DNA of 64,000 bases from Mycolicibacterium poriferae (GTDB lineage: Bacteria; Actinomycetota; Actinomycetes; Mycobacteriales; Mycobacteriaceae). Shown here one piece after another: positions 17,288-26,850 of the stretch. Where the stretch lies: NCBI RefSeq assembly GCF_010728325.1, contig NZ_AP022570.1, positions 5,456,001 to 5,520,000 on the forward strand. The letters run 5' to 3'. Below the pieces are notes generated by a model that worked only from the letters and a program-made list of their open reading frames with translations, was not told where the DNA came from and did no database searches. Position 1 is the stretch's first letter. Every line of letters begins with the position of its first letter. The position numbers and the translations under genes were made by a program.

Positions 17288-17955
17288 GCGGCCAGGACCG
17301 CGTCCAGCGCGGAGTAGAACAGGCCCAGCCCGTCGTCGGACGGGCCGGTGAGTGCTTCGGTGGCGTGCTCGGGGTGCGGCATCAACCCGACGACGCGACC
17401 GTTGGCGGAGCTGATTCCGGCGATGTCGCGCATCGACCCGTTGAGGTTCTCCCGGTAGCGGAACACCACGCGTCCCTCGCCCTCGAGTTCGTCGAGCACA
17501 TTCTGCGCGGCCACGTACCTGCCCTCGCCGGATTTCAGCGGCACCAGCAGGTCGGCGCCCTGCTCGTAGCGCGTCGTCCACGCCGTCGAATTCGAGGCGA
17601 CCTCCAGCCACACGTCGCGGCAGATGAAGTGCAGCCCGGAGTTGCGGGTCAGCGCACCGGGCAGCAGTCCCGCCTCGCAGAGCACCTGGAATCCGTTGCA
17701 GATGCCCAGCACCGGCATGCCCCGCCCGGCGGCGGCGACCACTTCGCCCATCACCGGCGCGAACCGGGCGATGGCCCCGCACCGCAGGTAGTCACCGTAG
17801 GAGAAGCCGCCCGGAACGACGACCGCGTCGACACCCTTGAGGTCGGGGTCGGCGTGCCACAGGCTGACCGCCTCTCCGCCGGCGAGCCGCACCGCGCGGG
17901 CGGCGTCGATGTCGTCGAGGGTGCCGGGGAACGTGATGACGCCGACGCGGGTCAT
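17284..17955 (-). CDS. purQ: Phosphoribosylformylglycinamidine synthase, glutaminase subunit
   Basis: 223 residues. Class I glutamine amidotransferase with the nucleophile in [13 protein letters not shown] (Cys about 90) and a C-terminal His-Glu pair in [11 protein letters not shown] (about 198). It supplies ammonia to PurL with PurS as adaptor. [16 protein letters not shown] is characteristic of PurQ. ATG 17955 overlaps the purS TGA by 4 bases, so the pair is translationally coupled. Tail-to-tail with the encapsulin gene. Confidence 0.96.
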   Translation of the reverse strand: MTRVGVITFPGTLDDIDAARAVRLAGGEAVSLWHADPDLKGVDAVVVPGGFSYGDYLRCGAIARFAPVMGEVVAAAGRGMPVLGICNGFQVLCEAGLLPGALTRNSGLHFICRDVWLEVASNSTAWTTRYEQGADLLVPLKSGEGRYVAAQNVLDELEGEGRVVFRYRENLNGSMRDIAGISSANGRVVGLMPHPEHATEALTGPSDDGLGLFYSALDAVLAA

Positions 17956-18194
17956 GCGCCGCTCTCCCGGCTGACCGTCCAGTCCTCGATGACGGTGTTG
18001 GCCAGCAGAGACTCGGCGATCTCGGCGAGCTTCTCGTCGTCGATGCCTTCGTCGACCTCGAGCTCGAATCGCTTCCCCTGCCGGACGTCGGAGACACCGT
18101 CAAAACCCAGCCGGCCCAGGGCGCCGACGATGGCCTGCCCCTGGGGGTCGAGGATTTCGGTCTTCGGCATGACGTGCACTACCACTTTTGCCAC
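17952..18194 (-). CDS. purS: Phosphoribosylformylglycinamidine synthase subunit PurS
   Basis: 80 residues, typical of PurS, which bridges PurL and PurQ in the FGAM synthase complex. Core motifs: [24 protein letters not shown] and [12 protein letters not shown]. The GTG at 18194 is chosen because [11 protein letters not shown] begins there and a TAGAGT box ends 7 bases upstream; longer frames upstream look non-coding. Stop overlaps purQ. Confidence 0.93.
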   Translation of the reverse strand: MAKVVVHVMPKTEILDPQGQAIVGALGRLGFDGVSDVRQGKRFELEVDEGIDDEKLAEIAESLLANTVIEDWTVSRESGA

Positions 18195-18201
18195 GGCGAT
18201 C

Positions 18202-18207
18202 ACTCTA
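18202..18207 (-). promoter_or_regulatory. -10 box of purSQ, leaderless
   Basis: TAGAGT on the minus strand, 7 bases before GTG 18194. Confidence 0.45.
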
Positions 18208-18273
18208 CCTGCGGCGACACCGCGTGCTCGCCCCGCGCACACCAGCGCGCCCGCAGCGGGTATGCATGAGGTC

Positions 18274-18927
18274 ATGCAGCTCACACACTTCGGCCATTCC
18301 TGCCTGCTGGCGAGCTTTCCCGACGGGTCGGGCTCGCAGACCACCGTGCTGTTCGACCCCGGCACCTTCTCCCACGGCTTCGAGGGCATCACCGGTCTGT
18401 CGGCGATCCTGGTCACCCACCAGCATCCCGACCACGCCGACACCGAGCGGCTGCCGGCACTGATCGAGGCGAACCCGGACGCCGCGCTGTACGCCGATCC
18501 GCAGACCGCCGCCCAACTCGGCGAGCCCTGGCAGGCCGTCAATGTCGGCGACCAGTTGTCGATCGGTCATCTCACCGTGCGCGGCACCGGTGGCACGCAT
18601 GCCGTCATCCACCCCGAGCTTCCCGTGATCGACAACATCTCCTACCTGGTGGGCGACGGCGAGCACGCTGCGAAGCTGATGCATCCCGGCGACGCTCTGT
18701 TCGTCCCCGACGAGCCGGTCGAGGTGCTGGCCACTCCGGCGGCGGCGCCGTGGATGAAGATCTCCGAGGCGGTGGACTACCTGCGCGCGGTGGCGCCGAC
18801 CCACGCCGTGCCCATTCACCAGGGCATCATCGACCCGGTCGCGCGACCGATCTTCTACGGCCGCCTCACCGAGATGACCGACACCGACTTCCAGGTCCTC
18901 GAACCCGAGAGCGGCACCGAGTTCTGA
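18274..18927 (+). CDS. Metallo-beta-lactamase-fold hydrolase (Rv0786c-like, UlaG/L-like)
   Basis: 217 residues. It starts MQLTHFGHSCLL, has the zinc motif THQHPDHAD (HxHxDH) near residue 50, then GGTHAVIHPELP and a late His in THAVPIHQGIIDP. This is the MBL_fold group of small metal-dependent hydrolases. The substrate is not evident. ATG 18274 is favoured by family alignment; an in-frame ATG at 18262 is an alternative. It is divergent from purS. Confidence 0.85.
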   Translation: MQLTHFGHSCLLASFPDGSGSQTTVLFDPGTFSHGFEGITGLSAILVTHQHPDHADTERLPALIEANPDAALYADPQTAAQLGEPWQAVNVGDQLSIGHLTVRGTGGTHAVIHPELPVIDNISYLVGDGEHAAKLMHPGDALFVPDEPVEVLATPAAAPWMKISEAVDYLRAVAPTHAVPIHQGIIDPVARPIFYGRLTEMTDTDFQVLEPESGTEF

Positions 18928-18979
18928 GCGAATCGGGCGCGTTCGGGCACCGCCTATGTCGCCTTTCGCGCCGGATTCG

Positions 18980-20620
18980 CTAGCTCACCGCACGCGCGGC
19001 GGCGCGGCCGGCCGCGCGCCCGGAGAACACACACCCACCCAGGAACGTGCCCTCCAGCGACCGGTAGCCGTGCACCCCGCCGCCACCGAAGCCCGCGGCC
19101 TCCCCTGCGGCGTACAGGCCGGGCAGCGCCTCGCCGTCGGCCCGCAGCACCTGCGAATCCAAGTCGGTCTGCAGGCCGCCCAGAGATTTGCGGGTCAGAA
19201 TGTGCAGTTTCACCGCGATCAACGGACCGGCCTTGGGGTCGGTCAGCCGGTGCGGAGCGACGACGCGGCTGACGCGGTCGGCCAGATAGCCGCGCGCCGC
19301 GCGGATCGCGGTGATCTGGCTGTCCTTGGTGAAGCGGTTGGCGACTTCCCGGTCGCGGGCGGTGACCTCGGCCTCGACGATGGCGAGGTCGAGCGGCTCG
19401 ACAGCGGGCACGGTGTTCATCGCAGCCACCAGGTCACGCAGCGAGTCGGCGGTCACGAAATCGACCCCTTTGTCGACGAACGCGTGCACCGGCGCGGGCC
19501 CGTTGCGGGCCCGGTCGAGCACCGCGCGCACACTGCGGCCGGTCAGGTCGGGGTTCTGTTCCTGCCCGGACAACCCGAACTCCTTGTCGATGATGCGTTT
19601 GTTCAGGACGAACCAGGTGTAGTCGTGCCCCGTGCGCGCGATGTGCTCGAGCGTGCCGAGGGTGTCGAAGCCCGGGTACAGCGGCGCAGGCAGCCGCTTC
19701 CCCGTGGCGTCCAGCCACAACGATGAGGGCCCGGGCAGGATCCGGATGCCGTGCAGCGGCCAGATCGGGTCGTAGTTGGTGATGCCCTCGGTGTAGTGCC
19801 ACATGCGGTCGCTGTTGATGACGCTGGCGCCGGCCGCCTCGGAGATGCCCAGCATCCGGCCGTCGACATGCGCGGGCACCCCGCTGAGCAGTTGTTCGGG
19901 TACCCGGCCCATCCGCGCCGGCCAGTTCTTGCGCACCAGGTCGTGGTTGCCGCCGATGCCGCCGCTGGCCACCACGACGGCCTGGGCGCGGAACTCGAAG
20001 TCGCCGACGACCTGCCGGGACGACGCGACGCCGCGGGCGGCGGTGCTGGGCTCCAGCACCGCGCCCCGCACCCCGACGACGGCACCGTCCTCGACGATGA
20101 GCTCGTCGACGCGGTGCCGGTAGGCGAACCGCACCCGGTCCCCGGTGAGCCGCCGCGCGAAGATGTCGACCAGAGCGGGGCCGGTCCCCCAGGTGATGTG
20201 GAAGCGCGGCACCGAGTTGCCGTGCCCGCGGGCGTCGTAGCCGCCGCGTTCGGCCCAGCCCACCATCGCGAAGGTCTGCAGGCCACGGTCGCGCAGCCAG
20301 GCGCGCTTCTCACCGGCGGCGAAGTCGACGTAGGCATGTGCCCACTGCCGGGGCCAGTGGTCTTCGGGACGGTCGAAACCGGCGGTGCCCAGCCAGTCCT
20401 GCAGCGCCAGTTCGTGGCTGTCGCGGATGCCGAGCCGACGCTGTTCGGGGCTGTCGACGAAGAACAACCCGCCGAACGACCAGTAGGCCTGGCCGCCCAG
20501 ATTGACCGCATTTTCCTGGTCGACGATCAGGACGCGACGGCCGCGCTCGAGAAGTTCGCATGCCGCGACCAGACCGGCCAGCCCGGCGCCCACCACGATG
20601 ACATCAGCTTGATCAGCCAT
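18980..20620 (-). CDS. FAD-binding dehydrogenase, fumarate-reductase/3-ketosteroid-dehydrogenase type (Rv0785)
   Basis: 546 residues. N-terminal dinucleotide motif VIVVGAGLAGLVAACELLERG, a second glycine-rich VVASGGIGGN near residue 222, and the C-terminal GLYAAGEAAGFGGGGVHGYRSLEGTFLG-type FAD contact region (quoted in parts: AAGEAAGFGGGG, GYRSLEGT). It belongs to the FAD_binding_2 family with fumarate reductases and ketosteroid dehydrogenases; substrate unassigned. A leaderless promoter fixes ATG 20620. Confidence 0.88.
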   Translation of the reverse strand: MADQADVIVVGAGLAGLVAACELLERGRRVLIVDQENAVNLGGQAYWSFGGLFFVDSPEQRRLGIRDSHELALQDWLGTAGFDRPEDHWPRQWAHAYVDFAAGEKRAWLRDRGLQTFAMVGWAERGGYDARGHGNSVPRFHITWGTGPALVDIFARRLTGDRVRFAYRHRVDELIVEDGAVVGVRGAVLEPSTAARGVASSRQVVGDFEFRAQAVVVASGGIGGNHDLVRKNWPARMGRVPEQLLSGVPAHVDGRMLGISEAAGASVINSDRMWHYTEGITNYDPIWPLHGIRILPGPSSLWLDATGKRLPAPLYPGFDTLGTLEHIARTGHDYTWFVLNKRIIDKEFGLSGQEQNPDLTGRSVRAVLDRARNGPAPVHAFVDKGVDFVTADSLRDLVAAMNTVPAVEPLDLAIVEAEVTARDREVANRFTKDSQITAIRAARGYLADRVSRVVAPHRLTDPKAGPLIAVKLHILTRKSLGGLQTDLDSQVLRADGEALPGLYAAGEAAGFGGGGVHGYRSLEGTFLGGCVFSGRAAGRAAARAVS

Positions 20621-20626
20621 GGCGCC

Positions 20627-20632
20627 AATCTA
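20627..20632 (-). promoter_or_regulatory. -10 box of the FAD dehydrogenase gene, leaderless
   Basis: TAGATT on the minus strand with a 6-base spacer to ATG 20620. Confidence 0.5.
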
Positions 20633-20646
20633 GCCAGTGCGGCCCC

Positions 20647-21354
20647 TCAGGCGGCGTCGGTCAGCGCAGGTCGGTGATGCTGCCAGGCGTACACCGTCGG
20701 CGCGCTGGAGTGCAGTAGCGCCAAGTCGACCGCGTCGAGCATGGCCTGACGAGGTCCCGGACGGCGCAGGTGGCGGGCGGCGACGCCGACTCGGACGATG
20801 CCGTCCCGACGCGCGGTGCGCTCGGCCGAGAGCACCAGCGTGCGGCACCACCAGGGCTCGGTCAGAAAACCCTCGCCGATGCCGAGAACACGCGCGCGAA
20901 CGGTGTCGTCGCGGACCAGGTCGGTGATCCCGCTCAACCCGGCGACGAGACGGAAGCCGTTTCGCGGCAATGCTTTCAGCGCTCCGTGTGAGACATTCCA
21001 GCCGGGCGCGGCGAACAGGCGGGTGCGCAGACCGAGGTGCTCGAGGATCCGATCGGCGGCCATCAGCCGCAGGTTGGCTTCGTGAGCCTGCAGGGTGGCG
21101 AACTCGCCGCGGCGGGCCTTGGTGGCGGCCTCGTCGTAGCCGTGCAACACGATCGCGTCCCCACCGGCACGCCGATCCACCAGCCAGCCGACCGTGTCGT
21201 CGTCGCGGTCGAGGCGGTAGCCGCCCTTCATCCGCGGCGCGACCAGGAACGACACCGGGACTCCGCGCGCGTCGAGGTGGCCGCAGAACGCGGCGACGTC
21301 GTCGACGGTGCGCTCGCTGATACCGGAGATCGAAACGATCAGTTGTCCTGCCAC
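20647..21354 (-). CDS. DUF2334 polysaccharide-deacetylase-like protein (Rv0784-like)
   Basis: 235 residues. MAGQLIVSISGISERTVDDVAAF is followed by PVSFLVAPRMKGGYRL, AIVLHGYDEA (HG motif on strand 3) and RLFAAPGWNVSHGAL. These fit the divergent NodB-like DUF2334 fold, which often keeps metal-binding Asp/His residues; Asp here is not obvious, so activity is uncertain. It lies 26 bases upstream of the FAD dehydrogenase on the same strand. GTG start at 21354. Confidence 0.72.
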   Translation of the reverse strand: MAGQLIVSISGISERTVDDVAAFCGHLDARGVPVSFLVAPRMKGGYRLDRDDDTVGWLVDRRAGGDAIVLHGYDEAATKARRGEFATLQAHEANLRLMAADRILEHLGLRTRLFAAPGWNVSHGALKALPRNGFRLVAGLSGITDLVRDDTVRARVLGIGEGFLTEPWWCRTLVLSAERTARRDGIVRVGVAARHLRRPGPRQAMLDAVDLALLHSSAPTVYAWQHHRPALTDAA

Positions 21355-21471
21355 ACCCGCAGTGTGGCAACTCCAGGTGTCCAGACGGTGGACAACACGG
21401 CGACTGTGGGTGTCATCTTGCCGGCCCCGCCTCTGCTGCCCTGCCTTGCTGCCCTGGCTTTGCCGGCCCTG

Positions 21472-21969
21472 CTAGCGGGGCACGACCTCTTCGATCGCCG
21501 CGACGACCTCGGGTGCGTCGGGAGCGGTGCGCGGCCGGAAGCGCCTGACCACGGTACCGTCCGGGGCGAGCAGGAACTTCTCGAAGTTCCACTGCACGTC
21601 GCCGGCTTCGCCCGAGTCATCGGCCGCCTTGGTGAGCTCGGCGTACAGCGGGTGCTGACCGGGACCGTTGACATCGGACTTGGCGAGCAGCGGGAACGTG
21701 ACGCCGTAGGTGGTCGAGCAGAACGTGAGGATCTCGTCGGGGCTGCCGGGTTCCTGCCCCATGAATTGATTGCACGGCACGCCGATGACGGTCAGCCCGC
21801 GCGCGGCGTAGTCCTTGGCGAGTTTCTCCAGCGCCTCGTACTGCGGGGTGAGCCCACACTTGGACGCGACGTTCACCACGAGAGCGGCGCCGTCGGTCAG
21901 CTCGGCCAGCGTGGTGGGCCGGCCAGCGAGAGTCGTCAGGGGGATGTCATTCAGCGCTGAATCGGTCAT
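21472..21969 (-). CDS. Glutathione peroxidase-family thiol peroxidase
   Basis: 165 residues. The GPx catalytic tetrad is visible: Cys in VVNVASKCGLTPQY (about residue 40), Gln in GVPCNQFMGQEPGSPDEI, and Trp-Asn in VQWNFEKFLLAPDG (about 133). In bacteria such Cys-GPx enzymes reduce peroxides, usually with thioredoxin or mycothiol/mycoredoxin rather than glutathione. ATG 21969. A TetR-family regulator gene ends 22 bases upstream on the same strand. Confidence 0.9.
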   Translation of the reverse strand: MTDSALNDIPLTTLAGRPTTLAELTDGAALVVNVASKCGLTPQYEALEKLAKDYAARGLTVIGVPCNQFMGQEPGSPDEILTFCSTTYGVTFPLLAKSDVNGPGQHPLYAELTKAADDSGEAGDVQWNFEKFLLAPDGTVVRRFRPRTAPDAPEVVAAIEEVVPR

Positions 21970-21991
21970 GCACCCCGACGGTACCGGTGGC

Positions 21992-22546
21992 TCATTTCGT
22001 GAACAGCATCTGGGCCATCCGTTGCATCGTTGCCACGGCGTCGGCGTCCGTGTCGATCGCTTCGTTGAGCCAGAGCATCGCGAACCCGTGCACCAGCGAC
22101 CACGCCGCCAGCCCGGCGGCCTCGGGGTCGCCCTTGGCGCGGGGGTCGTCGAGCGTGGCCACACCGGCGGCCAGCTCCGCACCCGCGGCGGCCTGCGCGG
22201 CGACCAGTTCAGCGTCGTCGGGGTGGACCAGTGATCGGTCGAACATCACCTCGTAGTGACCAGGGTGCTCCACCGCGAAGCGCACATATGCCAATGCGGC
22301 GTGGGTGAACTCGGGTCTGGCCCCGGCCAGCGCCACCGCCAGCATGTGCCATCCCTGGGCGGCGAGTGCGGTGAACAGTCCGCGGCGGTCGGCGAAATGG
22401 TGGGCCGGGGCGGCATGCGACACCCCAGCCGCACGGGCCAGCTCGCGCAGCGACACCCCGTCGGCCCCGCGCTCGGCCACCAGGTCGGCCGCGTGCGCGA
22501 GGATCACGGCCTTCAAGTCGCCGTGGTGGTAGCTGTCGCGCTTCAC
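21992..22546 (-). CDS. TetR/AcrR-family regulator with WHG-type C-terminal domain
   Basis: 184 residues. The N-terminal DNA-binding domain starts YHHGDLKAVILAHAADLVAERG with the recognition helix VSHAAPAHHFADRRGLFTALA; this HTH with HHF is the WHG-domain TetR class. The C-terminal half has the expected AWSLVHGFAMLWL (WxxxHG). The regulated gene is probably GPx, downstream in the same unit. GTG start at 22546 is set by a leaderless promoter. Confidence 0.85.
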   Translation of the reverse strand: MKRDSYHHGDLKAVILAHAADLVAERGADGVSLRELARAAGVSHAAPAHHFADRRGLFTALAAQGWHMLAVALAGARPEFTHAALAYVRFAVEHPGHYEVMFDRSLVHPDDAELVAAQAAAGAELAAGVATLDDPRAKGDPEAAGLAAWSLVHGFAMLWLNEAIDTDADAVATMQRMAQMLFTK

Positions 22547-22552
22547 CGCCCG

Positions 22553-22558
22553 ATCATA
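22553..22558 (-). promoter_or_regulatory. -10 box of the tetR-gpx unit, leaderless
   Basis: TATGAT on the minus strand, 6 bases before GTG 22546. Confidence 0.55.
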
Positions 22559-22576
22559 CCGAAATCTTGACAGTGC

Positions 22577-24676
22577 CTAGATATCGCCGGCGGTCTCCAG
22601 GATCCAGGCGAACTGGAACGCCGTCTCTTTCCACCGCTCGTAGCGGCCGCTGATGCCGCCGTGGCCGGCGTTCATCTCCGTCTTGAGCAACACCCTGACA
22701 CCTTCAGCCTCGGGATCTTGCTGCGCGTGCCGAAGTGCGGCAACCCATTTCGCCGGCTCGGTGTAATAGACCCGGGTGTCGTTGAGCGACGTCATCGCCA
22801 GGATCGCCGGGTACTGGCGGGGCTCGACGTTCTCGTACGGCGCATAGGACTTCATGTAGTGGTAGACGTCGGGATCCTCCAACGGGTTGCCCCATTCGTC
22901 CCATTCGGTGACGGTCAGCGGCAGCGACGGATCCAGAATCGTGGTCAACGGGTCGACGAACGGCACACTCGCCAGGATCCCGGCGAACAGATCGGGTGCC
23001 ATGTTGGCCACCGCACCCATCAGCAGGCCACCGGCGCTGCCACCGTAGGCGACCATGTTCTCCGCTCGGGTGACGTCCGTGCCGACGAGATGGCTTGCCA
23101 CGGCGATGAAGTCGGTGAACGTGTTGCGTTTCTCCAGCATCTTGCCGTGTTCGTACCACGGCCGGCCGAGCTCACCCCCGCCGCGAACGTGCGCGACGGC
23201 GAACGCCATGCCGCGGTCGAGCAGCGACAACCGGGCGATGGAGAATCGGGGATCCTCACACGCCTCGTAGGCCCCGTAGCCGTACAGCAGCACCGGCGCC
23301 GGATACTCCAGGCCCACCCGGTGCACGATCGAGATGGGCACCCGCGCCCCGTCGGAGGCCACCGCCCAATCGCGGCGCTCGACGTAATCCTGTGGGCGGT
23401 AGTCACCCAGCACGGGCTGCTCGCGCAGCAGCGTGCGTTCGCCGGAGGCCAGATCCAGGTCGTAGATCTGCACCGGCGTGACGAACGAGGTTGCGCCGAT
23501 GCGCATCTTGGGCGCGCTCCAGTTCGGGTTGGCCGACAACCCCACCGACATCAACTCCGAGTCGAACGTGATGTCACTGGGCCGGCCGTATCCCGATTCG
23601 TCGACCGGCCACAGCTGGATGCGCGGCAGCGCGTCGGCCCGGTAGCTGACCACGAGGTGCCCGTCGAACGCATCCACCGCATCGAGCCGCACGTCGCCGC
23701 GGTGCTCGATGAGGGTGCGCAGGTCGGTGGGATCGCTGACCGGTGCGTCGACGAGCGTGAAGTTCTCCGCCCCGTCGTTGTGCAGGATCAGAAAGCGGTC
23801 CTCCCCGCCGACGACGGCGTGGTCGAGTGAGTATTCGATGCCGTCGCGGCGCGGCCACACCGTCTGGAAGCTGGCGTCGGGGTCGGCGGCGTCGGCGTAG
23901 CGCATCTCCGAGGTCACCGCGCTGCCCGCGGCGATCAGCACGTACTTGTTGCTGCGGGTGCGCCCGACCGCAACCCAGAAGCGTTCGTCGGGTTCGTGAT
24001 ACACCTGCTCGTCCGGGGTGTCGGCACCGAGGCGGTGACGCCACACGGTGTCCGGCCGCCAGGCTTCGTCGACTGTCACGTAGTAGACGGTGGTGTTGTC
24101 CGCACCCCAGGTCGCACCGGCACCCACGCCGCTGATCTCGTCGGCATACGGCTCGCCCGTGCGTAAATCTTTGAACCGCAGCGTGTACCGCTCGTCACCC
24201 TTGACGTCCACCGAATAGGCCAGGATGTTGCCGTCGATACTGACAGTGGCCGCTCCCAGGGAGAAGAAGTCGTGGCCTTCGGCTTCGACGTTCTCGTCCA
24301 GCAGCACCTGCTCACCGGGGATCTCGGTGGCTTCGTCGAATTGGGGCGGCGCCCAGTCGTCGGGATCGGTTACGGGGCAACGGCATTGCACACCGTACTG
24401 TTTGCCCTGGAAGCTGCGTCCGTAGTACCACCATGGACCGCGCCGGGTCGGCACCGACAGATCGGTCTCCTTGGTGCGCGCCTTGATCTCGTCGAAGATC
24501 TTCTGTCGCAACGGCGCCAGGTCGGCGGTGACGTGTTCGGTGAAGGCATTCTCGGCATCGAGGTAGTCGATGACCTCCCGGTCGGACTTGTCACGGAGCC
24601 ACTCGTACGGGTCGATGAAGACATCGCCGTGATGTTCGCGGCGGGTGTCGACCCGTTTGGCGACGGGTGGCTTCAC
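22577..24676 (-). CDS. ptrB: Oligopeptidase B (S9A prolyl-oligopeptidase family)
   Basis: 699 residues, full length. The N-terminal part is a beta-propeller, the C-terminal part an alpha/beta hydrolase with [14 protein letters not shown] (Ser about 541), [14 protein letters not shown] (Asp about 627) and GHGGISGRY (His about 662). It cleaves after Lys/Arg in short peptides. I recall M. tuberculosis having this gene split into two ORFs (Rv0782/Rv0781); here it is uninterrupted. Its ATG overlaps the purC stop? No: its 5' end (24676) overlaps the purC TGA (24673) by 4 bases, so purC is read first. Confidence 0.95.
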   Translation of the reverse strand: MKPPVAKRVDTRREHHGDVFIDPYEWLRDKSDREVIDYLDAENAFTEHVTADLAPLRQKIFDEIKARTKETDLSVPTRRGPWWYYGRSFQGKQYGVQCRCPVTDPDDWAPPQFDEATEIPGEQVLLDENVEAEGHDFFSLGAATVSIDGNILAYSVDVKGDERYTLRFKDLRTGEPYADEISGVGAGATWGADNTTVYYVTVDEAWRPDTVWRHRLGADTPDEQVYHEPDERFWVAVGRTRSNKYVLIAAGSAVTSEMRYADAADPDASFQTVWPRRDGIEYSLDHAVVGGEDRFLILHNDGAENFTLVDAPVSDPTDLRTLIEHRGDVRLDAVDAFDGHLVVSYRADALPRIQLWPVDESGYGRPSDITFDSELMSVGLSANPNWSAPKMRIGATSFVTPVQIYDLDLASGERTLLREQPVLGDYRPQDYVERRDWAVASDGARVPISIVHRVGLEYPAPVLLYGYGAYEACEDPRFSIARLSLLDRGMAFAVAHVRGGGELGRPWYEHGKMLEKRNTFTDFIAVASHLVGTDVTRAENMVAYGGSAGGLLMGAVANMAPDLFAGILASVPFVDPLTTILDPSLPLTVTEWDEWGNPLEDPDVYHYMKSYAPYENVEPRQYPAILAMTSLNDTRVYYTEPAKWVAALRHAQQDPEAEGVRVLLKTEMNAGHGGISGRYERWKETAFQFAWILETAGDI

Positions 24677-25566
24677 GCGTTTCCTCCGATCCAGTCGTCG
24701 AAGCGCAGACCCGAAATACGTTCGTACGCTTCGATGTAGCGCGCCCTGGTGGCGGCCACGATGTCGGGTGGCAGCGGCGGCGGGGGTCGGTCCCCGTGCC
24801 GGTCCCAGCCCGATTCAGCTCCGGTGAGCCAGTTACGCACGAACTGCTTGTCGAAGCTCTGCTGCACCTGACCCTCGGTGTAGTCGTCGGCGCGCCAGTA
24901 GCGCGACGAGTCGGGGGTGAACACCTCGTCGGCGAGCTTGAGCTCGCCGTGGGCGTCGACGCCGAACTCGAATTTGGTGTCGGCGACGATGATGCCCTTG
25001 GTCAGGGCGTGCTCGGCGCCCTGGGTGTAGGTGTGCAGGGTCCGGTCGCGGACCTCGGCGGCGCGCTCGGCGCCGATCGCTGCCACCACGTCTTCGAAGG
25101 TGATGTTCTCGTCGTGCTGCCCGAACTCGGCCTTGCTGGCCGGGGTGAACAACGGTTCGGCGAATCGGCTGGCTTCGGTCAATCCGGCCGGCAGCGCGAT
25201 GCCGCACACCGCCCCGGTGTTCTGATAGTCGATGAGCCCGGAACCGGTCAGGTATCCGCGGGCCACCGCTTCGACCGGAAGCATCTCCAGTTGCTCGACG
25301 ACCAGCGCGCGGCCCAGCACGTCGGCCGGGATGCGTTCGTCGTCAGGCGGGCCGGCCAGGTGGTTCGGTGAGTCGACGAGGTCGAAGAAGAACACACTCA
25401 TGGCGGTCAGGATGCGGCCCTTGTCGGGGATCTCGGAGTCCAGGATGTGGTCGTAGGCCGAGATCCGGTCGCTGGCCACGAACAGCAGGTGCCCGTCGTC
25501 GATGCGGTAGAGCTCTCGGACCTTGCCGCTGGCCAGATGCTGGTAGTCGGACAGAGCGGGACGCAT
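24673..25566 (-). CDS. purC: SAICAR synthetase
   Basis: 297 residues. PurC joins aspartate to CAIR with ATP, giving SAICAR. Signatures: [27 protein letters not shown] split as SGKVRELY and [12 protein letters not shown] at the N-terminus, [13 protein letters not shown] near 98, and [13 protein letters not shown] near 195. ATG 25566 with a -10 box 6 bases upstream. It is the first gene of a coupled purC-ptrB pair (ATGA overlap 24673-24676). Confidence 0.96.
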   Translation of the reverse strand: MRPALSDYQHLASGKVRELYRIDDGHLLFVASDRISAYDHILDSEIPDKGRILTAMSVFFFDLVDSPNHLAGPPDDERIPADVLGRALVVEQLEMLPVEAVARGYLTGSGLIDYQNTGAVCGIALPAGLTEASRFAEPLFTPASKAEFGQHDENITFEDVVAAIGAERAAEVRDRTLHTYTQGAEHALTKGIIVADTKFEFGVDAHGELKLADEVFTPDSSRYWRADDYTEGQVQQSFDKQFVRNWLTGAESGWDRHGDRPPPPLPPDIVAATRARYIEAYERISGLRFDDWIGGNA

Positions 25567-25572
25567 CGGGCC

Positions 25573-25578
25573 AGCCTA
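25573..25578 (-). promoter_or_regulatory. -10 box of purC-ptrB, leaderless
   Basis: TAGGCT on the minus strand with a 6-base spacer to ATG 25566. Confidence 0.5.
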
Positions 25579-25617
25579 ACGGTCGGCCGGAGCGCGTCCG
25601 TGTGCTGTGATCGATCC

Positions 25618-26250
25618 ATGAGATCGCGGTGGGTTCCCTATGCCACAACGCCGGCACGGTTGATCCGGCAGGTGATCAGCGATGTCGTGGTCCTCACCTG
25701 GACCGTCATCTGGGTGATGGTCGGCACGGCGGTGCACTCGGCGGTGTCGGTGATCGCCGACTTCGGCTACCAGGTCCAGAGCGGCGCCAACGGGGTGGCC
25801 GGCAATCTCGACTCGGCGGGTGACAGCGCCGACGGGATCCCGCTGATCGGTGATGCGCTGGCCAGTCCGCTGACCGGGGCGGGTGACGCGGCGCGGGAGA
25901 TCGCCGGCGCCGGTCAGACCCTGGGTGTCACGGCGGCGTGGCTGGCCTGGGTGCTCGCGCTGGCGGTGGCGGCGCCGCCGATCCTGGCGTTGATGATGCC
26001 GTGGCTCTTTCTTCGGGTGCGGTTCTTCCGGCGCAAATGGACGGCGATCACGCTGGCGTCGACGGCGGCCGGCGAACAGCTCCTGGCGTTGCGGGCGCTG
26101 GCCAACCGCCCGCTGGCGAAGCTGGCCGCGGTCAGCGCCGACCCGGTCGGGGCATGGCGCTACCAGGATCCGGTGGCGATTCGGGGTTTGGCAGCCCTGG
26201 AGCTGCGCGCTGCGGGCATCCGCGTCAAAGCGATTCCGAGCCCCGACTGA
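25618..26250 (+). CDS. Membrane protein of unknown function (Rv0779c-like)
   Basis: 210 residues. A first hydrophobic segment (about 20-45) is followed by a Gly/Ala/Asp-rich external loop (about 46-100), then a second long hydrophobic stretch (about 102-130) and a positively charged cytoplasmic tail. No catalytic motif is apparent. It corresponds to Rv0779c by position between purC and cyp126. ATG 25618; divergent from purC across 51 bases. Confidence 0.78.
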   Translation: MRSRWVPYATTPARLIRQVISDVVVLTWTVIWVMVGTAVHSAVSVIADFGYQVQSGANGVAGNLDSAGDSADGIPLIGDALASPLTGAGDAAREIAGAGQTLGVTAAWLAWVLALAVAAPPILALMMPWLFLRVRFFRRKWTAITLASTAAGEQLLALRALANRPLAKLAAVSADPVGAWRYQDPVAIRGLAALELRAAGIRVKAIPSPD

Positions 26251-26259
26251 ACGGGTCGA

Positions 26260-26850
26260 TCACCCCAACATCCGCTTGAACGCGGTCCCGAACGGATGCC
26301 GCGCCGTCACCGAGCCGAATCGGACGCGTCCGGCCACGACGACGTGCAGGGTCCGCGACGGTGGGCTGGTGGCCACCTTCACCGTCGTCGAGCCGCCGAC
26401 CGTGGCGATCCCGTTGAGGTCGGCGGTGGCACCGTCGGGCAGCACCAGGTCGGTCGAGCTGAAGTAGTCGTCGACGTCGATGTGCACGACGGGGCTCTGA
26501 AGCACCGCCGAGGTGAAGTCGAGAGTGGTCGAGCACATCCGGGTGACCAGCCGCAGCCGCGGCGGCACGGTCCACTGGCCCTTGCGGGACACGCTCGACA
26601 TCCAGCTACTCAGTACCTCCGGCGCTGCCGGGGCCGGCTCGCGGCGCACGTGAGGCAGGTCGGCGATGACGGTGTCGAGCTCCGGACGGGTGCGCGCGGC
26701 CAGCACGACGTCCAGCCGCTCGCTGTATTCGTCGAGGGACAGCATCCCCTGACCCACCGCATGTTCGAGGATTTTCGTCACCGCGGAGCGGTCGGCATCC
26801 GAAGCCCGAATCTGGGGTGATCGGTCGAAGTCGCCTTGCCCTGAACTCAT
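26260..26850 (-). CDS. DUF1707 (SHOCT-like) domain protein
   Basis: 196 residues. The N-terminal block [22 protein letters not shown], with [28 protein letters not shown], is the DUF1707 motif that is common in Actinobacteria. The C-terminal half is a beta-rich LiaF/cell-wall-response-like region ([36 protein letters not shown]). Function unknown. The ATG overlaps the stop of cyp126 (26847-26850), so it is the last gene of a purB-cyp126-DUF1707 chain. Confidence 0.82.
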   Translation of the reverse strand: MSSGQGDFDRSPQIRASDADRSAVTKILEHAVGQGMLSLDEYSERLDVVLAARTRPELDTVIADLPHVRREPAPAAPEVLSSWMSSVSRKGQWTVPPRLRLVTRMCSTTLDFTSAVLQSPVVHIDVDDYFSSTDLVLPDGATADLNGIATVGGSTTVKVATSPPSRTLHVVVAGRVRFGSVTARHPFGTAFKRMLG

